Below are positions 49,987-62,096 of a stretch of 64,000 bases of DNA, piece after piece. Source of the stretch: Azolla caroliniana (taxonomy: Eukaryota; Polypodiophyta); NCBI GenBank assembly GCA_043228905.1, contig JBHGNT010000001.1:23064001-23128000 (forward strand), in the 5' to 3' direction. How positions within the stretch are numbered: the first letter of the stretch is position 1; each line of letters begins with the position of its first letter. Below the pieces are notes generated by a model. The model did not search any database. It had not been told where the DNA came from and saw only the letters and a list, made by a program, of their open reading frames with translations. The position numbers and the translations under genes were made by a program.

Positions 49987-51565
49987 GCAAGGCAAAAGCC
50001 TCGCCTCAACAACCTCAGTACTACCTGTCGTGAGTACAAAGGTGAGTCTTCGCTCTCCAAATACCTCAACGAGACACGAGGACTACGCTCACCACAGCCA
50101 CCTGGTAGCCCCCATCATGGCCTTTGCCTACCCCCGCTTTAACGGCGAAACAGACGCCGCAACTCATATTCGCATGTTCCTGAATGTCTGGAATGCGAAC
50201 CACATGGAGCAGAGCCCTTCGGAGGCGGTAGCACACCAGTCGAAAATGACGGAGTTCGGGTTAACATTAGATGGGCGAGCGGCGTTTTGGCACTCACAAA
50301 TGGATTTACCAGCAATAACAACCTTCGATCAACTACAGTCCGCTTTCTTGCGATTCTTCCATCGGAGGGTTCCACAACGCGAAATCCTCAGACAGTTTTA
50401 TACGATTAAGCAACTGCCGACTGAGACGATAGCAGACTTCAGCTTACGTTTCCAAAATTTACAGCGGAAACTGGAATGGAGCCCCGCAGAGGACGAGGCT
50501 CGGGAAACATTTCTGGCAGGTTTACGTCGGCCCATCCGGGCAACGCTCAACAACAATAGCGTGAAAGGGGAAACGGCAGATATGGTAATTGAACGAGCGT
50601 TACAGCTCGAGTTGGATGACGAGGAGGAAAGGTTTTCTATGTCCTCCTTACCACAAGCGTTACCTCAAGACGAGGAACGCCAATTTCGTCAAGCAATCCA
50701 GTGCACGATTTGCTTGAACTCAGGGCATTCCATAGTGGAGTGCAATATGCGAATCCACTGCCCAATCTGTCACTCGAAGGCTCACACAGTCGACCAATGC
50801 GAATACAATATGTTAAACAGAGCCGCTCCCGCAGTCCGCAACATGGACACACAACGTCAACCACACCGGACTAAACAAAGGAGGCAAGAAGACCGACCAC
50901 GGTATAAGGATCGCAACCCACGGGAGGACCGGCACCACCGGAATCGCCGAAATCACAACGATTCCGAGGAGGACAAACTAGAGGACGAGGATTATCGTGG
51001 ACATCCGAGTTACGCCAAAGGGGGTCGGCGCTACGAGAATCACCGGCCAACAAACAAACGGGGCGGCTTCAATGGTTATCGTGGTAAGCCATGGCAATAT
51101 CGAGATCATCAGGGGGGGATGAACGGCACTAGGAACAACGACAGGACCAACAGCAGCCACCGCGTACGTTTCGACAAACGAGGCCGGACCGCGAGGAGCA
51201 AGTAGCACTAGGGGAGCGGCCCACACCACCAGGAGCCGAGAAGGGTGAATCAAGCATCCATTGTTTTATTTGTCAGCAACCCGGACATTATGCCACGCGA
51301 TGCCTAGCACACAAAGGAAACGGGCCCGCTATCAATACGATTACGGCGGAAGTGCAGCAAGTCACGACATGCCAGGAAACAAAAACGGTTGATTGGGCTG
51401 CGCAAGACGAGGTACGCCGACAAGCCCAAGCATGGGTGGAAAAAGCAAACGCGACAAATACATAACGCATGCGGAAGGAGTCCGCGAACACAATGGAGCG
51501 AGCAGAGGACGAAAGACCGGTCCCAAACCCCATTTGGCAGGCGTTAGCGGGCTGTGAGATAACGT
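49987..51565 (+). pseudogene. gag of another Ty3/gypsy element, truncated
   Basis: A 391-codon open frame (50030-51205) whose gag homology starts around MAFAYPRFNGETDAATHIRM. Capsid blocks are FGLTLDGRAAFWHSQ, FLRFFHRRVPQREILRQFYT and FSLRFQNLQRKLEWSPAEDE. Two knuckles C-x2-C-x4-H-x4-C: CTICLNSGHSIVEC and CPICHSKAHTVDQC. A basic tail follows. After a stop at 51203 a third knuckle CFICQQPGHYATRC is readable (about 51260-51302) in another frame. It is cut at 51565 by element G4, and B2 sits near its start. The lineage differs from the G/B/H gag. Confidence 0.82.
51562..51565 (+). repeat. ACGT at the left end of G4
   Basis: ACGT directly before the LTR at 51566, as for G1, G2 and B2. No partner is visible because the right end is rearranged. 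Confidence 0.6.
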
Positions 51566-52340
51566 TGTCGTGAAGAATTTCGGCCAAAGGCAGAAACCGG
51601 GAAACATTGGCTACATCGGCGGGGTGCAGCGTGTGTATGCACCCATGTACATTTACTGTGAATATCGAGGGCGCCTTTGTGGCGCCCAAGAGTAGTCAAG
51701 TCGGGGCAGACGATCCCATGTAAGGCGGGATCTGTCCCACATTGTAACGCATCCCTTTCCTTGTTCTATAAAAGGAAGGGAACGCCCTTTGTGAAGGGGT
51801 TGCCCATTTTGCATTAGAGGGTATACCGTTAGGTTTAGAGTTAGCTTCTTCTTCTTCTTCTCCTTCGTGTTTGCTTAGGGTTTGCTGCAGCTCATCTCCT
51901 GTGCAAGACCCCGCTCGGCGCAACGAGCCTGAGAGCTCCCCGACGGCGGCTTGACAGCAGACGACTATTGTAAGCTATCTTGGTCTGGCTCGAAGCCGGG
52001 AATGTATTCTTCATATATATACATACATATACGTTTACGTTTGTCTGTGTATATTCCCGTCGCTGTTGGCGTCGGGTGCTTACCCTCTCCTGTGTTTTCT
52101 GTACATAAGGCGCGAGTCGGGTTGAGCTGTGTGTACGAGTGTGTGGCTCTGTGTGTGTGTGTGTGTGTGTGCGCGTGAGTCGGTGTTAAGCTCTCTCTCT
52201 CTCTCTCTCCCTCCAGTTGCTTCCGGTGTGTTTCTGGGATGCCCCGAAAACAGTGAAGCACGACTTCCTACGCTCCATCGCTCTCTAGTCCAAGACCCCC
52301 GTGGTCCCGCCTTTCTCCACGCACGCGCGTAACAACACGA
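51566..52340 (+). repeat. G4 5' LTR, type C
   Basis: TGTCGTGAAGAATTTCGGCC to ACACGACA, 775 bp, with TATAAAAG at 51767-51774, a (TG)n run near 52141-52172 and a (TC)n run near 52190-52210. Homologous to the inverted LTR at 58716-59455. Confidence 0.88.
51767..51774 (+). promoter_or_regulatory. TATA box in type C LTR
   Basis: TATAAAAG in TTCTATAAAAGGAAGGG. Also present in the inverted copy (minus strand, near 59275). Confidence 0.65.
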
Positions 52341-52344
52341 CATA

Positions 52345-52362
52345 TTTGGTGAATCCGACGTG
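52345..52362 (+). other. G4 primer-binding site
   Basis: TGGTGAATCCGACGTGAA, one base different from the clan motif. Confidence 0.75.
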
Positions 52363-52386
52363 AAACAGGCGGCAGAGGAGCAGAAG

Positions 52387-54512
52387 ATGAGGGGGTCGGA
52401 TCTTGCAGAGGCCATGGCTTCGGCCGTGGACCGGATAGTGAGCGCGCACGAGGCCACCGGCGCCCTTTACAAGGCTATTGAGGCGATCGTCGGTATGATC
52501 GGCCGGTTCAGTGGAAAGGATGCCACGAGTTATTTGGCGTCCTACCGGGCGGAGATGTTGATGAGGGATATTCCGGAAGAGAGGCGTCTTGCCGGATTCC
52601 CGCGAGTGGCGATGCTGGGCATCCATGCGGAGGTGCTCGAGGTCCGGGCGGAGAGCCGGACCTGGGAGGAGTTCGAAGGACGGCTCCTGGAGAAATACAG
52701 GCTGGATGACGCGCTTCGACTTTCGAAGCGGGGCTTCATGGAGTGGGTGGAGTCCCCCGACAAAGGAAGAAATGCATTGGCACTCCTCCGGGAGTTTGAG
52801 GATCGCTTTGCGCGCCTTTTGGCGCTCGATCGGACCGTTCTGGACACAAGACTTGTCCTACTGTTTGTCAAATCGGTTGATGCACGGGATCGGGAGCAAG
52901 TGGGCTCCTTGCTGGAAACCGAAGACGGGCTGACGGCCGACTGGGCCGCGGTAAAAAGAGTCTGCGGCCGTTTTGACAAACGGTGGGAGTGGGCTGATAC
53001 AGGGGCGACCGGGGCGGGTCCTGTCGCAGCAAGGAAGCTCGAACCAATACCGCAGGTGCGACGGGAAGAGACCCGGGAGTGGCTCGAAACCAGTTCGGCT
53101 TCGACCGGCGTAGTCAGAGGCTCATCTAGGGGGATAGCTTTGGAGGAGTTGACACGGGCGGTAAAGGATCTCCAGATCGCCCAGGCTCGGAGGGAAGGCG
53201 GCGATCAGGCTCGTGACCGGTGGCCTCCGGCAGGAAATAGGTGCATGTGGTGCTACGAGTTCGGCCACATCCGGAAGGACTGCGAGGACTTTGCGGAGGC
53301 CTTGAGAAGCCGGGTAGTGTACCTATGGGAAGTTTGGGTGCACGCCAGCGATACCTGGAGGGCCCTGAACCGAAATGACGGGCGAGGAGGAATGAAAAGG
53401 CTGATGGAAGAGGCGGCGGCCCGGCACGCGGAGACCGTCCACTACTCAGCGTCAGCCGGCATTCGTGCCGGAGGCAGCGAGGCCCGGAGAGAGAGCAAAG
53501 CCGGGTTCTGGCCGACGGTGCTGGAAGGCCTCGCCGGTGCCCGACTAAAGAAAGACGAGGCGGACCGCGCGGAGAAGCGGGTCCAGGGGGTAACCGGGTG
53601 GAGTGACCCGGTCGAAGAAAAGACGGGTTTCGTCGAAGCAGCTTGCCAGAACTACGAGGCTCTGGTTGAAGACAAATGGGTAGGTAAAACCAGAGGGGCT
53701 GGACCCTCACAAAGATACGAAACCCGATTCGGGCCGAAACGGAACGAGACCAGTGAGTCCAGTGCCCGAGAAAACCACAAGAAGGGCGGATACCGTTTGA
53801 GCACGGAGATCGAAAGGACCACGGACCTACGAAAGGTCCTGGAAGAACGAATCCTCGACAGTAAGGTGGAACAGTCATTGCAGGAGGTGCTCGGAATCGC
53901 CAAGAAGGAGTTCCACAACTCCATCGTAGACTTGGTGAAGAGGAAGAGGCTGTCGACGGAGGCAGAACCGGAAAGGCCGGTGGAGGTGTGGACGGCGCAC
54001 ATAGAGGACATGGCGCTGGAAGACGAGTGGGCGGAGAGCCACTATTCGAGGCCACACTGGGCCCGAGCGACCACGGAAACCCCGGTGAAGATCGGAAATG
54101 TTCAGGAACCGGTGGTGGCGTTGGTGGACCACGGTCCGGAAATAAACCTGATGTCCATGGACTTCTACAAGAAGGGGAAATGGCCGATCAACACCAAGCA
54201 CGGGTGGAAGATACGGGCGGCGATGCGCGCCACCGAGAAACTACACGGGGCTTGCCCAAACGTGCGAGTCAAGATCAGCGACGTCGAGATAGACCAGCAC
54301 TTCTTTGTGCAGGAGCGTCCTCGCACCCGGTCATACTGGGAGAACCGTACATTACGGCAGCGCGAATGGACACCAAGGTGCTGGACAACGGGTCGGCTTA
54401 TGCGAGGGTCAAGAGTCAGGACGGGCGTCACTCGGTCCAGTTCCTGACGGTGAGACCGAACCACGAGCGAAACCGCGAGTCCCTCGGTGGCGAGAACCGA
54501 GAGGATTTTTAG
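52387..54512 (+). pseudogene. G4 gag-protease, one frameshift
   Basis: From ATG 52387 (MRGSDLAEAMASAVDRIVSA) the frame is open for about 640 codons. Capsid blocks include FSGKDATSYLASYRAEML and RTWEEFEGRLLEKYRLDDAL, the knuckle CMWCYEFGHIRKDC is intact, and the protease reads ALVDHGPEINLMS (Ser to Pro after DHG). A single A is lost near 54315 and the frame shifts, after which VILGEPYI and the normal end GENREDF-stop (54510-54512) are in the neighbouring frame. It is the best-kept G-type gag here. Confidence 0.88.
54504..54512 (+). promoter_or_regulatory. Candidate -1 frameshift site (G4)
   Basis: GAT TTT TAG, with -1 entry to GFLERVIKAWGHDSPD. Confidence 0.6.
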
Positions 54513-57500
54513 AGAGGGTTATCAAGGCGTGGGGCCACGACAGTCCGGACACTCCGGGAAAACCCCATAAATGTACGATAAAGGCGAAACCGAAGAAACC
54601 TTGTACCATAAGTAGGAAGTTTTGTTTCTCAGACAACGGAGGGTGTACGATAGTCGGCGTCGTAGGCAGAGAAAAGACAAGGGCGGAAGAGCGACTTCGG
54701 GCGTGCGGAGTTCTCGGGCCCAGCGAGGAGATCAACGGAGCCGTGGAGGCGGTCTCCTTCGACGATACCTTGGGAATATTGCGAGAGGTGGTCAAAGAAG
54801 GCCTTAAAGAGGACCGGAAGATACCGGTTTGTTCAGAAGAAATGTACGAAGTCATCGCGGACTTCAATCGGGGGCTCGAGTCGGATCGGACGGCCCGGGT
54901 TAACACAAAGTACAAGACTGTGGACCGGAAGGTAAGGCCAGTCGCGGCACCCTTACCGGAGTGCAGCGAGTTGCGAATCAAAGGGGTCGCGTCAGACCCT
55001 AGTTTACGAGATCCGGCCTGCATAGGACACACCTTCACCGACAGAACGCTATGAGAGCTCAAAATCGGTGGGGGCGGTTTCCTACTGCCGGCGGAAGAAG
55101 ACCGGTTTTGGAGAATGCTCGGAAGGCACGGGAAAGCCTTCGCATTCTCACCGGGAGAGATCGGGTGCGTAGACCCGACAGTCGTGAAGCCGATGGTGAT
55201 ATTCACGGTACCGCATGTGCCGTGGAATCTCAAACCAATTCCGGTACCGAGAGCTCACATCCCGGAGCTGATGGAGTTGTTAAGGCAGAAAGTCGATATG
55301 GGCATCCTCGAACCGTCAAGTGCCCCATACTCGAACCGGTGGTTTACAGTACCGAAGAAGAACGGGACGTTGCGCTTCATTCAAGACCTGCAACCGGTCA
55401 ACAGAGTGACCATTCGGAACGCAGGAATCGGACCCACGATAGACGAGTTCGCAGAGGCCTTCACCGGAAGGTCGATCTACTCGGTCGGAGATCTGTACTC
55501 GGGGTACGATCAGTTCCAACTAGCCGTAGAAAGCAGAGACATTACGACGATGCGGACTCCTCTCGGCCTAGTACGGATGTGTACCCTGCCACAAGGAGGA
55601 ACGAACTCGGTGGCCCACATGGTGAACGCGATGAACAAGGTGCTGAGGGATTGTATCTCGGACATCACCATGCCATTCTTGGACAACATCCCGATCAAGG
55701 GATGTCCGGTGTAGAAAAAGGACGAGACGATCGGACCGGACGGATGCCGGAAATTCGTGGTGACACACATTGACAATTGCGAGAGGGTGCTGCAGAAGCT
55801 AGAGGACGTGAGGCTCACCTTCTCCGGGGAAAAATCGGCCTTCGGGCAATCAAAGATCATGGTCGTCGGACATCTATGCGGACCGTATGGCCAGAAATTG
55901 TCTCCGGCTAAGGTGGAAGCCATCTCCGCAATGAAGCCTGACCGTAACTCGGTCACGGAGGTACGGAGGTTCTTGTGAGCATGCGCGTTCTACCACATAT
56001 GAATCCCGCATTACGCCCACATTGCCGAGCCGCTATACGGGTTGCTGAAAAAGGGGCGAAAATTCGAGTGGCGAGACGAGCATACGAAGTCGGTTCGGAA
56101 GATGAAGGAGGCTCTTGCTGCAGCTCCGGCACTCCGGAAGGCTGTCTACGAGAAAGGCACTCCCGTCTACATAACGGTATATACGAGTCCGACCGGGATC
56201 GGGTGGGTTGTCAACCAAGAAGATGAGGACGGCATTCGGTTCCCAATCCGGTTTGGTGCGAAGGTCCTCAGTGAGCAACAACGAGGATACGCCTAGGTTA
56301 AACGCGAACTCTGGGGTATCGTTTCGGCGGTGAAGGCCGATAAAGACTATCTGATCGGGACAGAGGTGATTATCGAGACGGACTGCCTGCCGATTCTCGG
56401 CATGGTTTCCGGATGCGCAACCCCGAACCTAGCAATGCTCAGGTGGATAGCGTACATCAAGTCCCTGGATCCGGAAATACGACACGTTTCCGGGAAAGAC
56501 AATGCCATGGCCGACATGCTTTCGAGGGCACGATTCGACGACGAGAGCGGCATGGTTATAGAGGACGAGGAAGTCAGCGTGGACTTCTTCGAGGCGGCTT
56601 ACGTAACAACCGAGGGGGGGAGCACTCCGGCGCTTAACGATTTTAACGAAAGCAAGTACGATGGGGAGTGGCTACAGATTGGAAGATTCTTAAGGATGAT
56701 GACGCCAGACGCGTCATGGACAAAGGACGAGGCCAACCGGATCCGGAAGAAAGCGTACCGATTCTTTCTCCGGGACGGATACTTGTGGAAGCACCCGAAG
56801 AAGAGAAACGGCATCCCGCTCCGAGTAGTGGCGATGAAGGAGGAACAGGAGGAGTTGTTGAAGGCCTACCACGACAGTCCCTGGGCTGGACACCGTGGGA
56901 CGTGGGCCACGTTCGAGAAACTAAAGGGGAGGTACTGGTGGCCGGGACTATACCGGGACGTGCATCGGTTCGTGACAACTTGTGAGAGCTGTCAGATACA
57001 CCCCACAGTCCGACATCGGGACGAGCTTCACCCTACATACCCTCCGGCCATCCACTTCAAATGGATGGTAGATTTGGTGACGATGCCGATGGGCGTACGG
57101 CAGATGCGATATCTGGTGCTGGCCCGGGAGGACCTGACGAACCAGGTGGAAGGCCGAGCCTTGCAGAACAAAACAACCGCGGTCGTGTGTCGGTTCCTGA
57201 TCGAGGACGTGATATGCCAGTACGGGTGCGTCGGGAAGATCGTGGCTGACCGCGGGGAGTTGGACGCCGAAGAGGCCGAGGAGTTGTTCGACCGGTTAGG
57301 GGTCAAGCTCTCGCTCACCACAGCGTACAATCCGGAGGCAAACGGGACGGTGGAGCGCGGGCACGGACCAATCGTCAAAGCGCTAGTCCGGGCGTGCGAA
57401 AGCCAGGTCGGGAACTGGCCACAACTGTTACCTTACGCCTTGTAGGCGGACCGGACAATGCACAGTTCGGTAACCGGGTTCATGCCGTCAGAGCTCATGT

Positions 57501-58060
57501 TCGGACAGAAGCCAATCATGCCGATGGAACGGACGATCTCCTCTTGGGCGACAGTAGACTGGAGAGACGAGATGGGTCAGGAAGAACTGCTAGCGGCGCG
57601 TATACAGCGGCTCGAGCGGAGGCCAGAGGACATGGAACGAGCGGCGGAGAGACTTTGGACGGCGAGGATGAAGAACAAAGCCCGGTTCGACCAAACGCAC
57701 CGGCTCCAGCAAACGCGACTGGGTGCTAGTCTACGACAGCGGCCTCGACAACCAACACCGAGCAACACGGAAGTTTGCGAAGCGGTGGTTCAGAGCGCCA
57801 ACGACAACGGGACGTATCACCTGGCGGAACTCGACGGTACGAGGATGGCGATGCCGGTAGTAGGGAAGCGGATCAAAGCATTCAAGAAGCGACACGACGA
57901 CGAACCGGATCTAAGAGGCCTGGACAGCGACGACGAACAGTTCGAAGCGCAGGACGAACCGATGGACGAAGAATCGGAACCCGGACCGGTTTACTCCAAC
58001 CAGAACCCAATTTTGGCGCATACCGGTGGATGCGCGGTTAGGTGGGGGCGGATGTCGTGA
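54506..58060 (+). pseudogene. G4 pol, heavily mutated
   Basis: The -1 frame is open to a stop at 55052. RT has TLPQGGTNS but MPFLDNIPIKG, so the catalytic DD is DN (about 55680). Stops at about 55712, 55976, 56000 and 56294. RNase H VYITVYTSPTGIGW has its first Asp changed to Tyr (about 56185). Integrase 56330-57445 has WMVDLVTMPMG, VADRGEL and NPEANGTVERG, then a stop at 57443. A deletion around 57710-57790 removes part of the C-terminal domain (the GPYVV block), after which SANDNGTYHLAELDG is readable. The frame ends at 58060, inside the LTR. Confidence 0.88.
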
Positions 58061-58700
58061 AGAAAACCGTCCCTTACCGCAAACGGTGCATAGCGCACGT
58101 GAACCGGCTCTTCACGCATGCACGCCCTTTAATGTATATAATAGGAAATTAGGTACATAGGCATATCCGGGGTAGTTAGATTCGGTAGGTAAGAAGTAAA
58201 TGAGGGAGACGGCTCCCTTCCTGAAGCTATAAAAGAGAGGGGGGCACGGGGAGAAGGGATCGCGCATTGAGGAGGACGAAGTGCTGTCGGACCGTTACCG
58301 AACGCTTCTCCTCTGTTTGTTCACTATTGCTCTTCTCTGCAGGTTTTCGGGAGGCTCACACTGCTTCGAGGAACGCCCGTGTGCTTCCGGCAGCACCTCC
58401 ATCCTATCCCCTTTCGTGCGTAGACGAACAGGCATCGGCATCTGTTCGCCGGCCTGTTCGGTTGTAACCGTTCGTGTGCTCTATTGTTTTGTGTCATTTG
58501 CTAATATACAAACATTCGTGTCTCTCTGTCTCTGTGTCCATTCGTGTTTTCTGCGTTGACGGGCCATGCCCCTGTGTTTCTTTGCTCATACGCTACCGGT
58601 CGTCTCTCTCTTTCTCTTTCCCCTCCTATCACCTGCTCTTCGGTTCAAGACCCCGGTGGTCCCGCCTCGTTTCTCCACACACGCGCGTAGTAACACGACA
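58053..58700 (+). repeat. LTR of G1 type (diverged) at the 3' end of G4
   Basis: TGTCGTGAAGAAAACCGTCC to ACACGACA, 648 bp, TATAAAAG at 58228-58235. Preceded by the tract GGTGGGGGCGGA and followed by TATTTGG, the first bases of a primer-site region. Confidence 0.88.
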
Positions 58701-58715
58701 TATTTGGACCAAATA
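58701..58715. other. Palindromic junction between two LTRs
   Basis: TATTTGGACCAAATA. The left half is the start of a primer-site region after the G1-type LTR and the right half is the same for the inverted type C LTR. With the LTR ends, the perfect palindrome is 25 bases (58696-58720). Confidence 0.85.
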
Positions 58716-59455
58716 TGTCGCGTTGTTACGCGCGTGCGTGAAGAAAGGCGGGACCACGGGGGTCTTGGACTAGAGAGCGATGGAGCGTAGGAAGTCGTGC
58801 TTCACTGTTTCCGGGGCATCCCAGAAACACACCGGAAGCAACCGGAGGGGGAGAGAGAGAGAGAGAGCTTAACACCGACTCACGCACACACACACACACC
58901 CACACACTCGTACACACATCTCAACCCGACTCGCGCCTTATGTACAGAAAACGCAGGAGAGGGTAAGCACCTGACGCCAACAGCGACGCGAATATACACA
59001 GACAAATGTAAACGTATATGTATGTATATATATTAAGAATACATTCCCAGCTTCGAGCCGGACCAAGATAGCTTACAACAGTCGTCTGCTGTCAAGCCGC
59101 CGTCGGGGAGCTCTCGAGCTCGTCACGCCGAGCAGGGTCTTGCACAGGAGATGAACTGCACCAAACCCTAAGCGAACACGAAGGAGAAGAAGAAGAAGAA
59201 GCTAACTCTAAACCTAACGGTATACCCTCTAATGTAAAATGGGCAACCCCTTCACAAAGGGCGTTCCCTTCCTTTTATAGAACAAGGAAAGGGATGCGTT
59301 ACAATGTGGGACAGATCCCGCCTTACATGGGATCGTCTGCCCCGACTTGACTACTCTTCGGCGCCACAAAGGCGCCCTCGATATACACACGCTGCACCCC
59401 GCCGATGTAGCCAATGTTTCCCGGTTTCCGCCTCTGGCCGAAATTCTTCACGACA
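58716..59455 (-). repeat. Inverted type C LTR
   Basis: 740 bp. On the minus strand it starts TGTCGTGAAGAATTTCGGCC at 59455 and ends CGCGACA at 58716. The polypurine tract is upstream of it (59456-59475) and a primer-site start downstream, so it has element interior on both sides. Confidence 0.88.
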
Positions 59456-61407
59456 TCCGCCCCCACCTAACTGCACGTCCACCGGTACGTGCCAAATCTA
59501 GTTGAAGGGTGAGAGATTTCGGCCGGTGAGAAACCGGTCTCCCGCGATCCGCATCTCGGCTTGCTGCCGGTTTGATCCGTCGGCTTCGAGTCTTCCTTCG
59601 CGCTCGCCTCCCCGTAGGCTCGTTCGACCCGTCGATGGGTCCTCTGCCGCGATCTCCGTAGTACCCGTACTTTCGCTGGCCCTTGTTCGGCCGTATGAAC
59701 GCCCCGCTTCCCGCCATATGCCCGACGTCCTCCCGCCGCCACCTTCCTTCTCCATGGTCTTACGTCGCCGCGTCAGCTCGAACCGTCATAGTCTCCGGAA
59801 TAGTGTGGAGGATCCCTTTCGGTCTTCTCCGCGCTCGCCTTCCCGCTCCGGCACCTCCGATTGCCACATACCCTCGACCGTTGTTTGGCACCGCCTGTGC
59901 CGTACTCCGGTTCATTGCACGCCTCGTTGGCCCCTTTCCTGGCCAGATCGTGCATTGCCGCTCACCCGCATACTAGTGTCCTTCGCATTCGAGGAACACC
60001 CCGTAGTAGCCCGCTTGGCCCTTCCCTTCTTCGTGTTGCCGCAACAAGCCCTGAGCCTTCCGCTTGCCGTCGTCCCCTCGCCCCCACCAGCTTGTCATCC
60101 CGGCTTGCCATGTCAGTCTTTGCTACTTCGACGGAGCTACCGAGATCTACGAAGCGAGTGTGGAGGATCCTCCTCCGGCCTCTCTTACCATCCCCTGATT
60201 CCGACCCTATGCAGTCCACGAGGCACTTGTCACCTCGTTCCCGGCACCTTTCTTGTGCCGTCTTCCGCTTCCTTCGTTCGGCCCTGCCCGCGCCGAACTC
60301 CGTCCCATAGTCACGCTTCGATCCGGCCCGCGATGGCCACTTGCGAGACTCTTGTTCTGTCCAAGGTGTGCCTTTCCGGCCTAACGCACCTCCCCGTGTT
60401 CGCCCCTACCAGCCCCTTCCGAAACCGTGACCGGCCGGTGAGGGTTTCGCACTTTGCCCGCCCGTCTTACCGGCTCCCTATCCGCTACCTCGTGTTGTCG
60501 GGTCCCGTTCCCTGCCGCCACCATCCTTCTCCCTCGGTCTCACGTTGCCACGTTGGCCGAACTGCCAGGGTCTCCGGATCGGTGTGAGGGTCCCATAGGA
60601 CCGGACTCCGTTTCTATGCTTGCCGAAATTTGGGTGTCTTTTGTTTGAGTCCCTCCCGGACTCTCCTCGTGTCTTCCGCGTAGTCGGGTCCCGTTTCCCG
60701 CCACCACCTTCCTTCTCCCTCGGTCTTACGTTGCCCCGTTGGCCGAATAGCCGGAGTCTCCGGTCAAGTGTGGGGATCCCGTAGGACCGGACTTCCTTAC
60801 GCCCATTGCCTTCGTCACCTCGCCGCCACCGTCAGTATCTTGGTCTTACGTCGACCGCGTTGCCGACTGCCGAAGTCTCTAGAACCGGTGTGAAGGATCC
60901 TCCGTAGACCGCCGTTACGTAGCCCTTTTGTCTTCGTCACCTCGCCGCCACCGTCAGTATCTTGGTCTTACGTCGACCGCGTTGCCGACTGCCGAAGTCT
61001 CTAGAACCGGTGTGAAGGATCCTCCGTAGACCGTCGTTCGTCTTCCCGACCCTGTCCTGGGTCATCCTTTTCCGCATGCCGAGAGGGTGTTTTGTTCTGC
61101 ACCCTCTCCCGTGGTACCGACGTACTGTGTTCTCGGCCTCTCCGTAGGCCAGCTCTCTTCCTCCCTCCCGGAATGGTCATCCCGGAGTCTGCTCCGCCCG
61201 GTTCTCGCTCGGGTCCGTTCGTCTTTCTCCGGATTGTCGAGTCCCGTTCTCCTGTCCCCACCGATCTCTCTTGTCGAACTCACGCCGGCACTCGGGCCTG
61301 CAGCCGGATCGGTGTAAGGAATCCCATAGGACCGGCTTTCATTCTCTTTCCAAATCTCGACCTTTGCCCGGTCGGTCTTTCTCCCCATGTAAAAGAGGGC
61401 GGCTTGT
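59456..61407 (-). mobile_element. Decayed H-like pol-less interior
   Basis: Starts, on the minus strand, at the tract AGTTAGGTGGGGGCGGA before the type C LTR. The rest is GC-rich and repetitive. At least five copies of a module containing GTCTTACGTYG..., AGTCTCYGG and GTGTGRRGGATCC occur (near 59755, 60533, 60718, 60838 and 60960). The same module occurs in H at 3555-3620, on the same strand relative to the element. I see no RT or integrase, and no credible gene. Open frames on the + strand look incidental. It is cut by G5 at 61408. Confidence 0.6.
60811..61033. repeat. 122-bp tandem duplication
   Basis: The block starting TTCGTCACCTCGCCGCC at 60811 recurs at 60933, and the match runs at least to CTCCGTAGACCG (60911 and 61033). 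Almost no differences by eye, so it is recent relative to the surrounding decay. Confidence 0.85.
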
Positions 61408-62053
61408 TGTCGTGAAGAAAACCGTCCACAAGCGGAATCGGTGCACCGAAGCGTAGGAACCGGCTCTTCATGCACGTACGCCTTATGTTGTAAGTAAGAG
61501 AGAATTAGGTACATAGAAGATCCGAGGTAGGTAGATTCGGTAGGTAGGAAGTGAATGGGAAACGGCTCCTTCCTTGCCTATAAAAGGAGGGACACGAGGA
61601 GGGGGGAAGGATCGCGGTTAGAGAGGACGAAGTGTTGTCGGGTTGTTGGGCGAAGGCTTCTCTCTCTTCCAAACTCCGTAGCTTCTTTCTGTGCAGGTTT
61701 TCGGGAGGCTTGCGTTGCTCTGAGGAATGCCCGAGTGCTTCCGGCGGCACCTCCAACCTACGCCTTTCTTTCTGAGCGTTTACGAACAGGCATCGGCATC
61801 TGTTCGCCGGCCTGTTCGGTTGTAACCGACTTCGTGCTTCTTGTTGTTTGTCCTTGTTAATATATATATATACATACATTTGTGTCTCTCTGCGTCGGTG
61901 TCCCACTCGCGTCTTTGTGTCGAAGGGCCGTGCCCCTGTGAATCTACGCCCACACGTAGTGGGTCCCTTCCCTTTCCCTTTGTCTCTTGCTCTTCAGTAC
62001 AAGACCCCCGAGGCCCTGCCTCATTCCACGCATCCGCGAGGAATACCTCGACA
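61408..62053 (+). repeat. G5 5' LTR
   Basis: TGTCGTGAAGAAAACCGTCC to CCTCGACA, 646 bp, TATAAAAG at 61579-61586. Similar to the G1 LTRs. Confidence 0.9.
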
Positions 62054-62056
62054 TCT

Positions 62057-62074
62057 TGGTGAACCCGACGTGAA
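62057..62074 (+). other. G5 primer-binding site
   Basis: TGGTGAACCCGACGTGAA. Confidence 0.8.
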
Positions 62075-62096
62075 AGAGGCGGCAGAAGAGCAGAAG

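Larger units (their letters stand above)
51566..58700 (+). mobile_element. Element G4: Ty3/gypsy with non-matching LTRs
   Basis: The 5' LTR (type C, 51566-52340) is followed by primer site, gag-protease, pol and polypurine tract. The LTR at the 3' end (58053-58700) is of the G1 type and resembles the 5' LTR only at its ends. A type C LTR does occur just beyond, but inverted (58716-59455). Reverse transcription makes equal LTRs, so the present pair reflects later recombination. Pol is heavily mutated. Confidence 0.85.

Noticed and set aside
52080-52457. Minus-strand frames with TH repeats
   Set aside because: Produced by the (TG)n and (TC)n microsatellites of the type C LTR.
59502-60587. Long + strand open frame (361 codons, Ser/Arg/Pro-rich)
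   Set aside because: It lies in GC-rich repeats that match, on the opposite strand, the interior of element H. Composition is low-complexity and no domain is visible, so it is an incidental frame.
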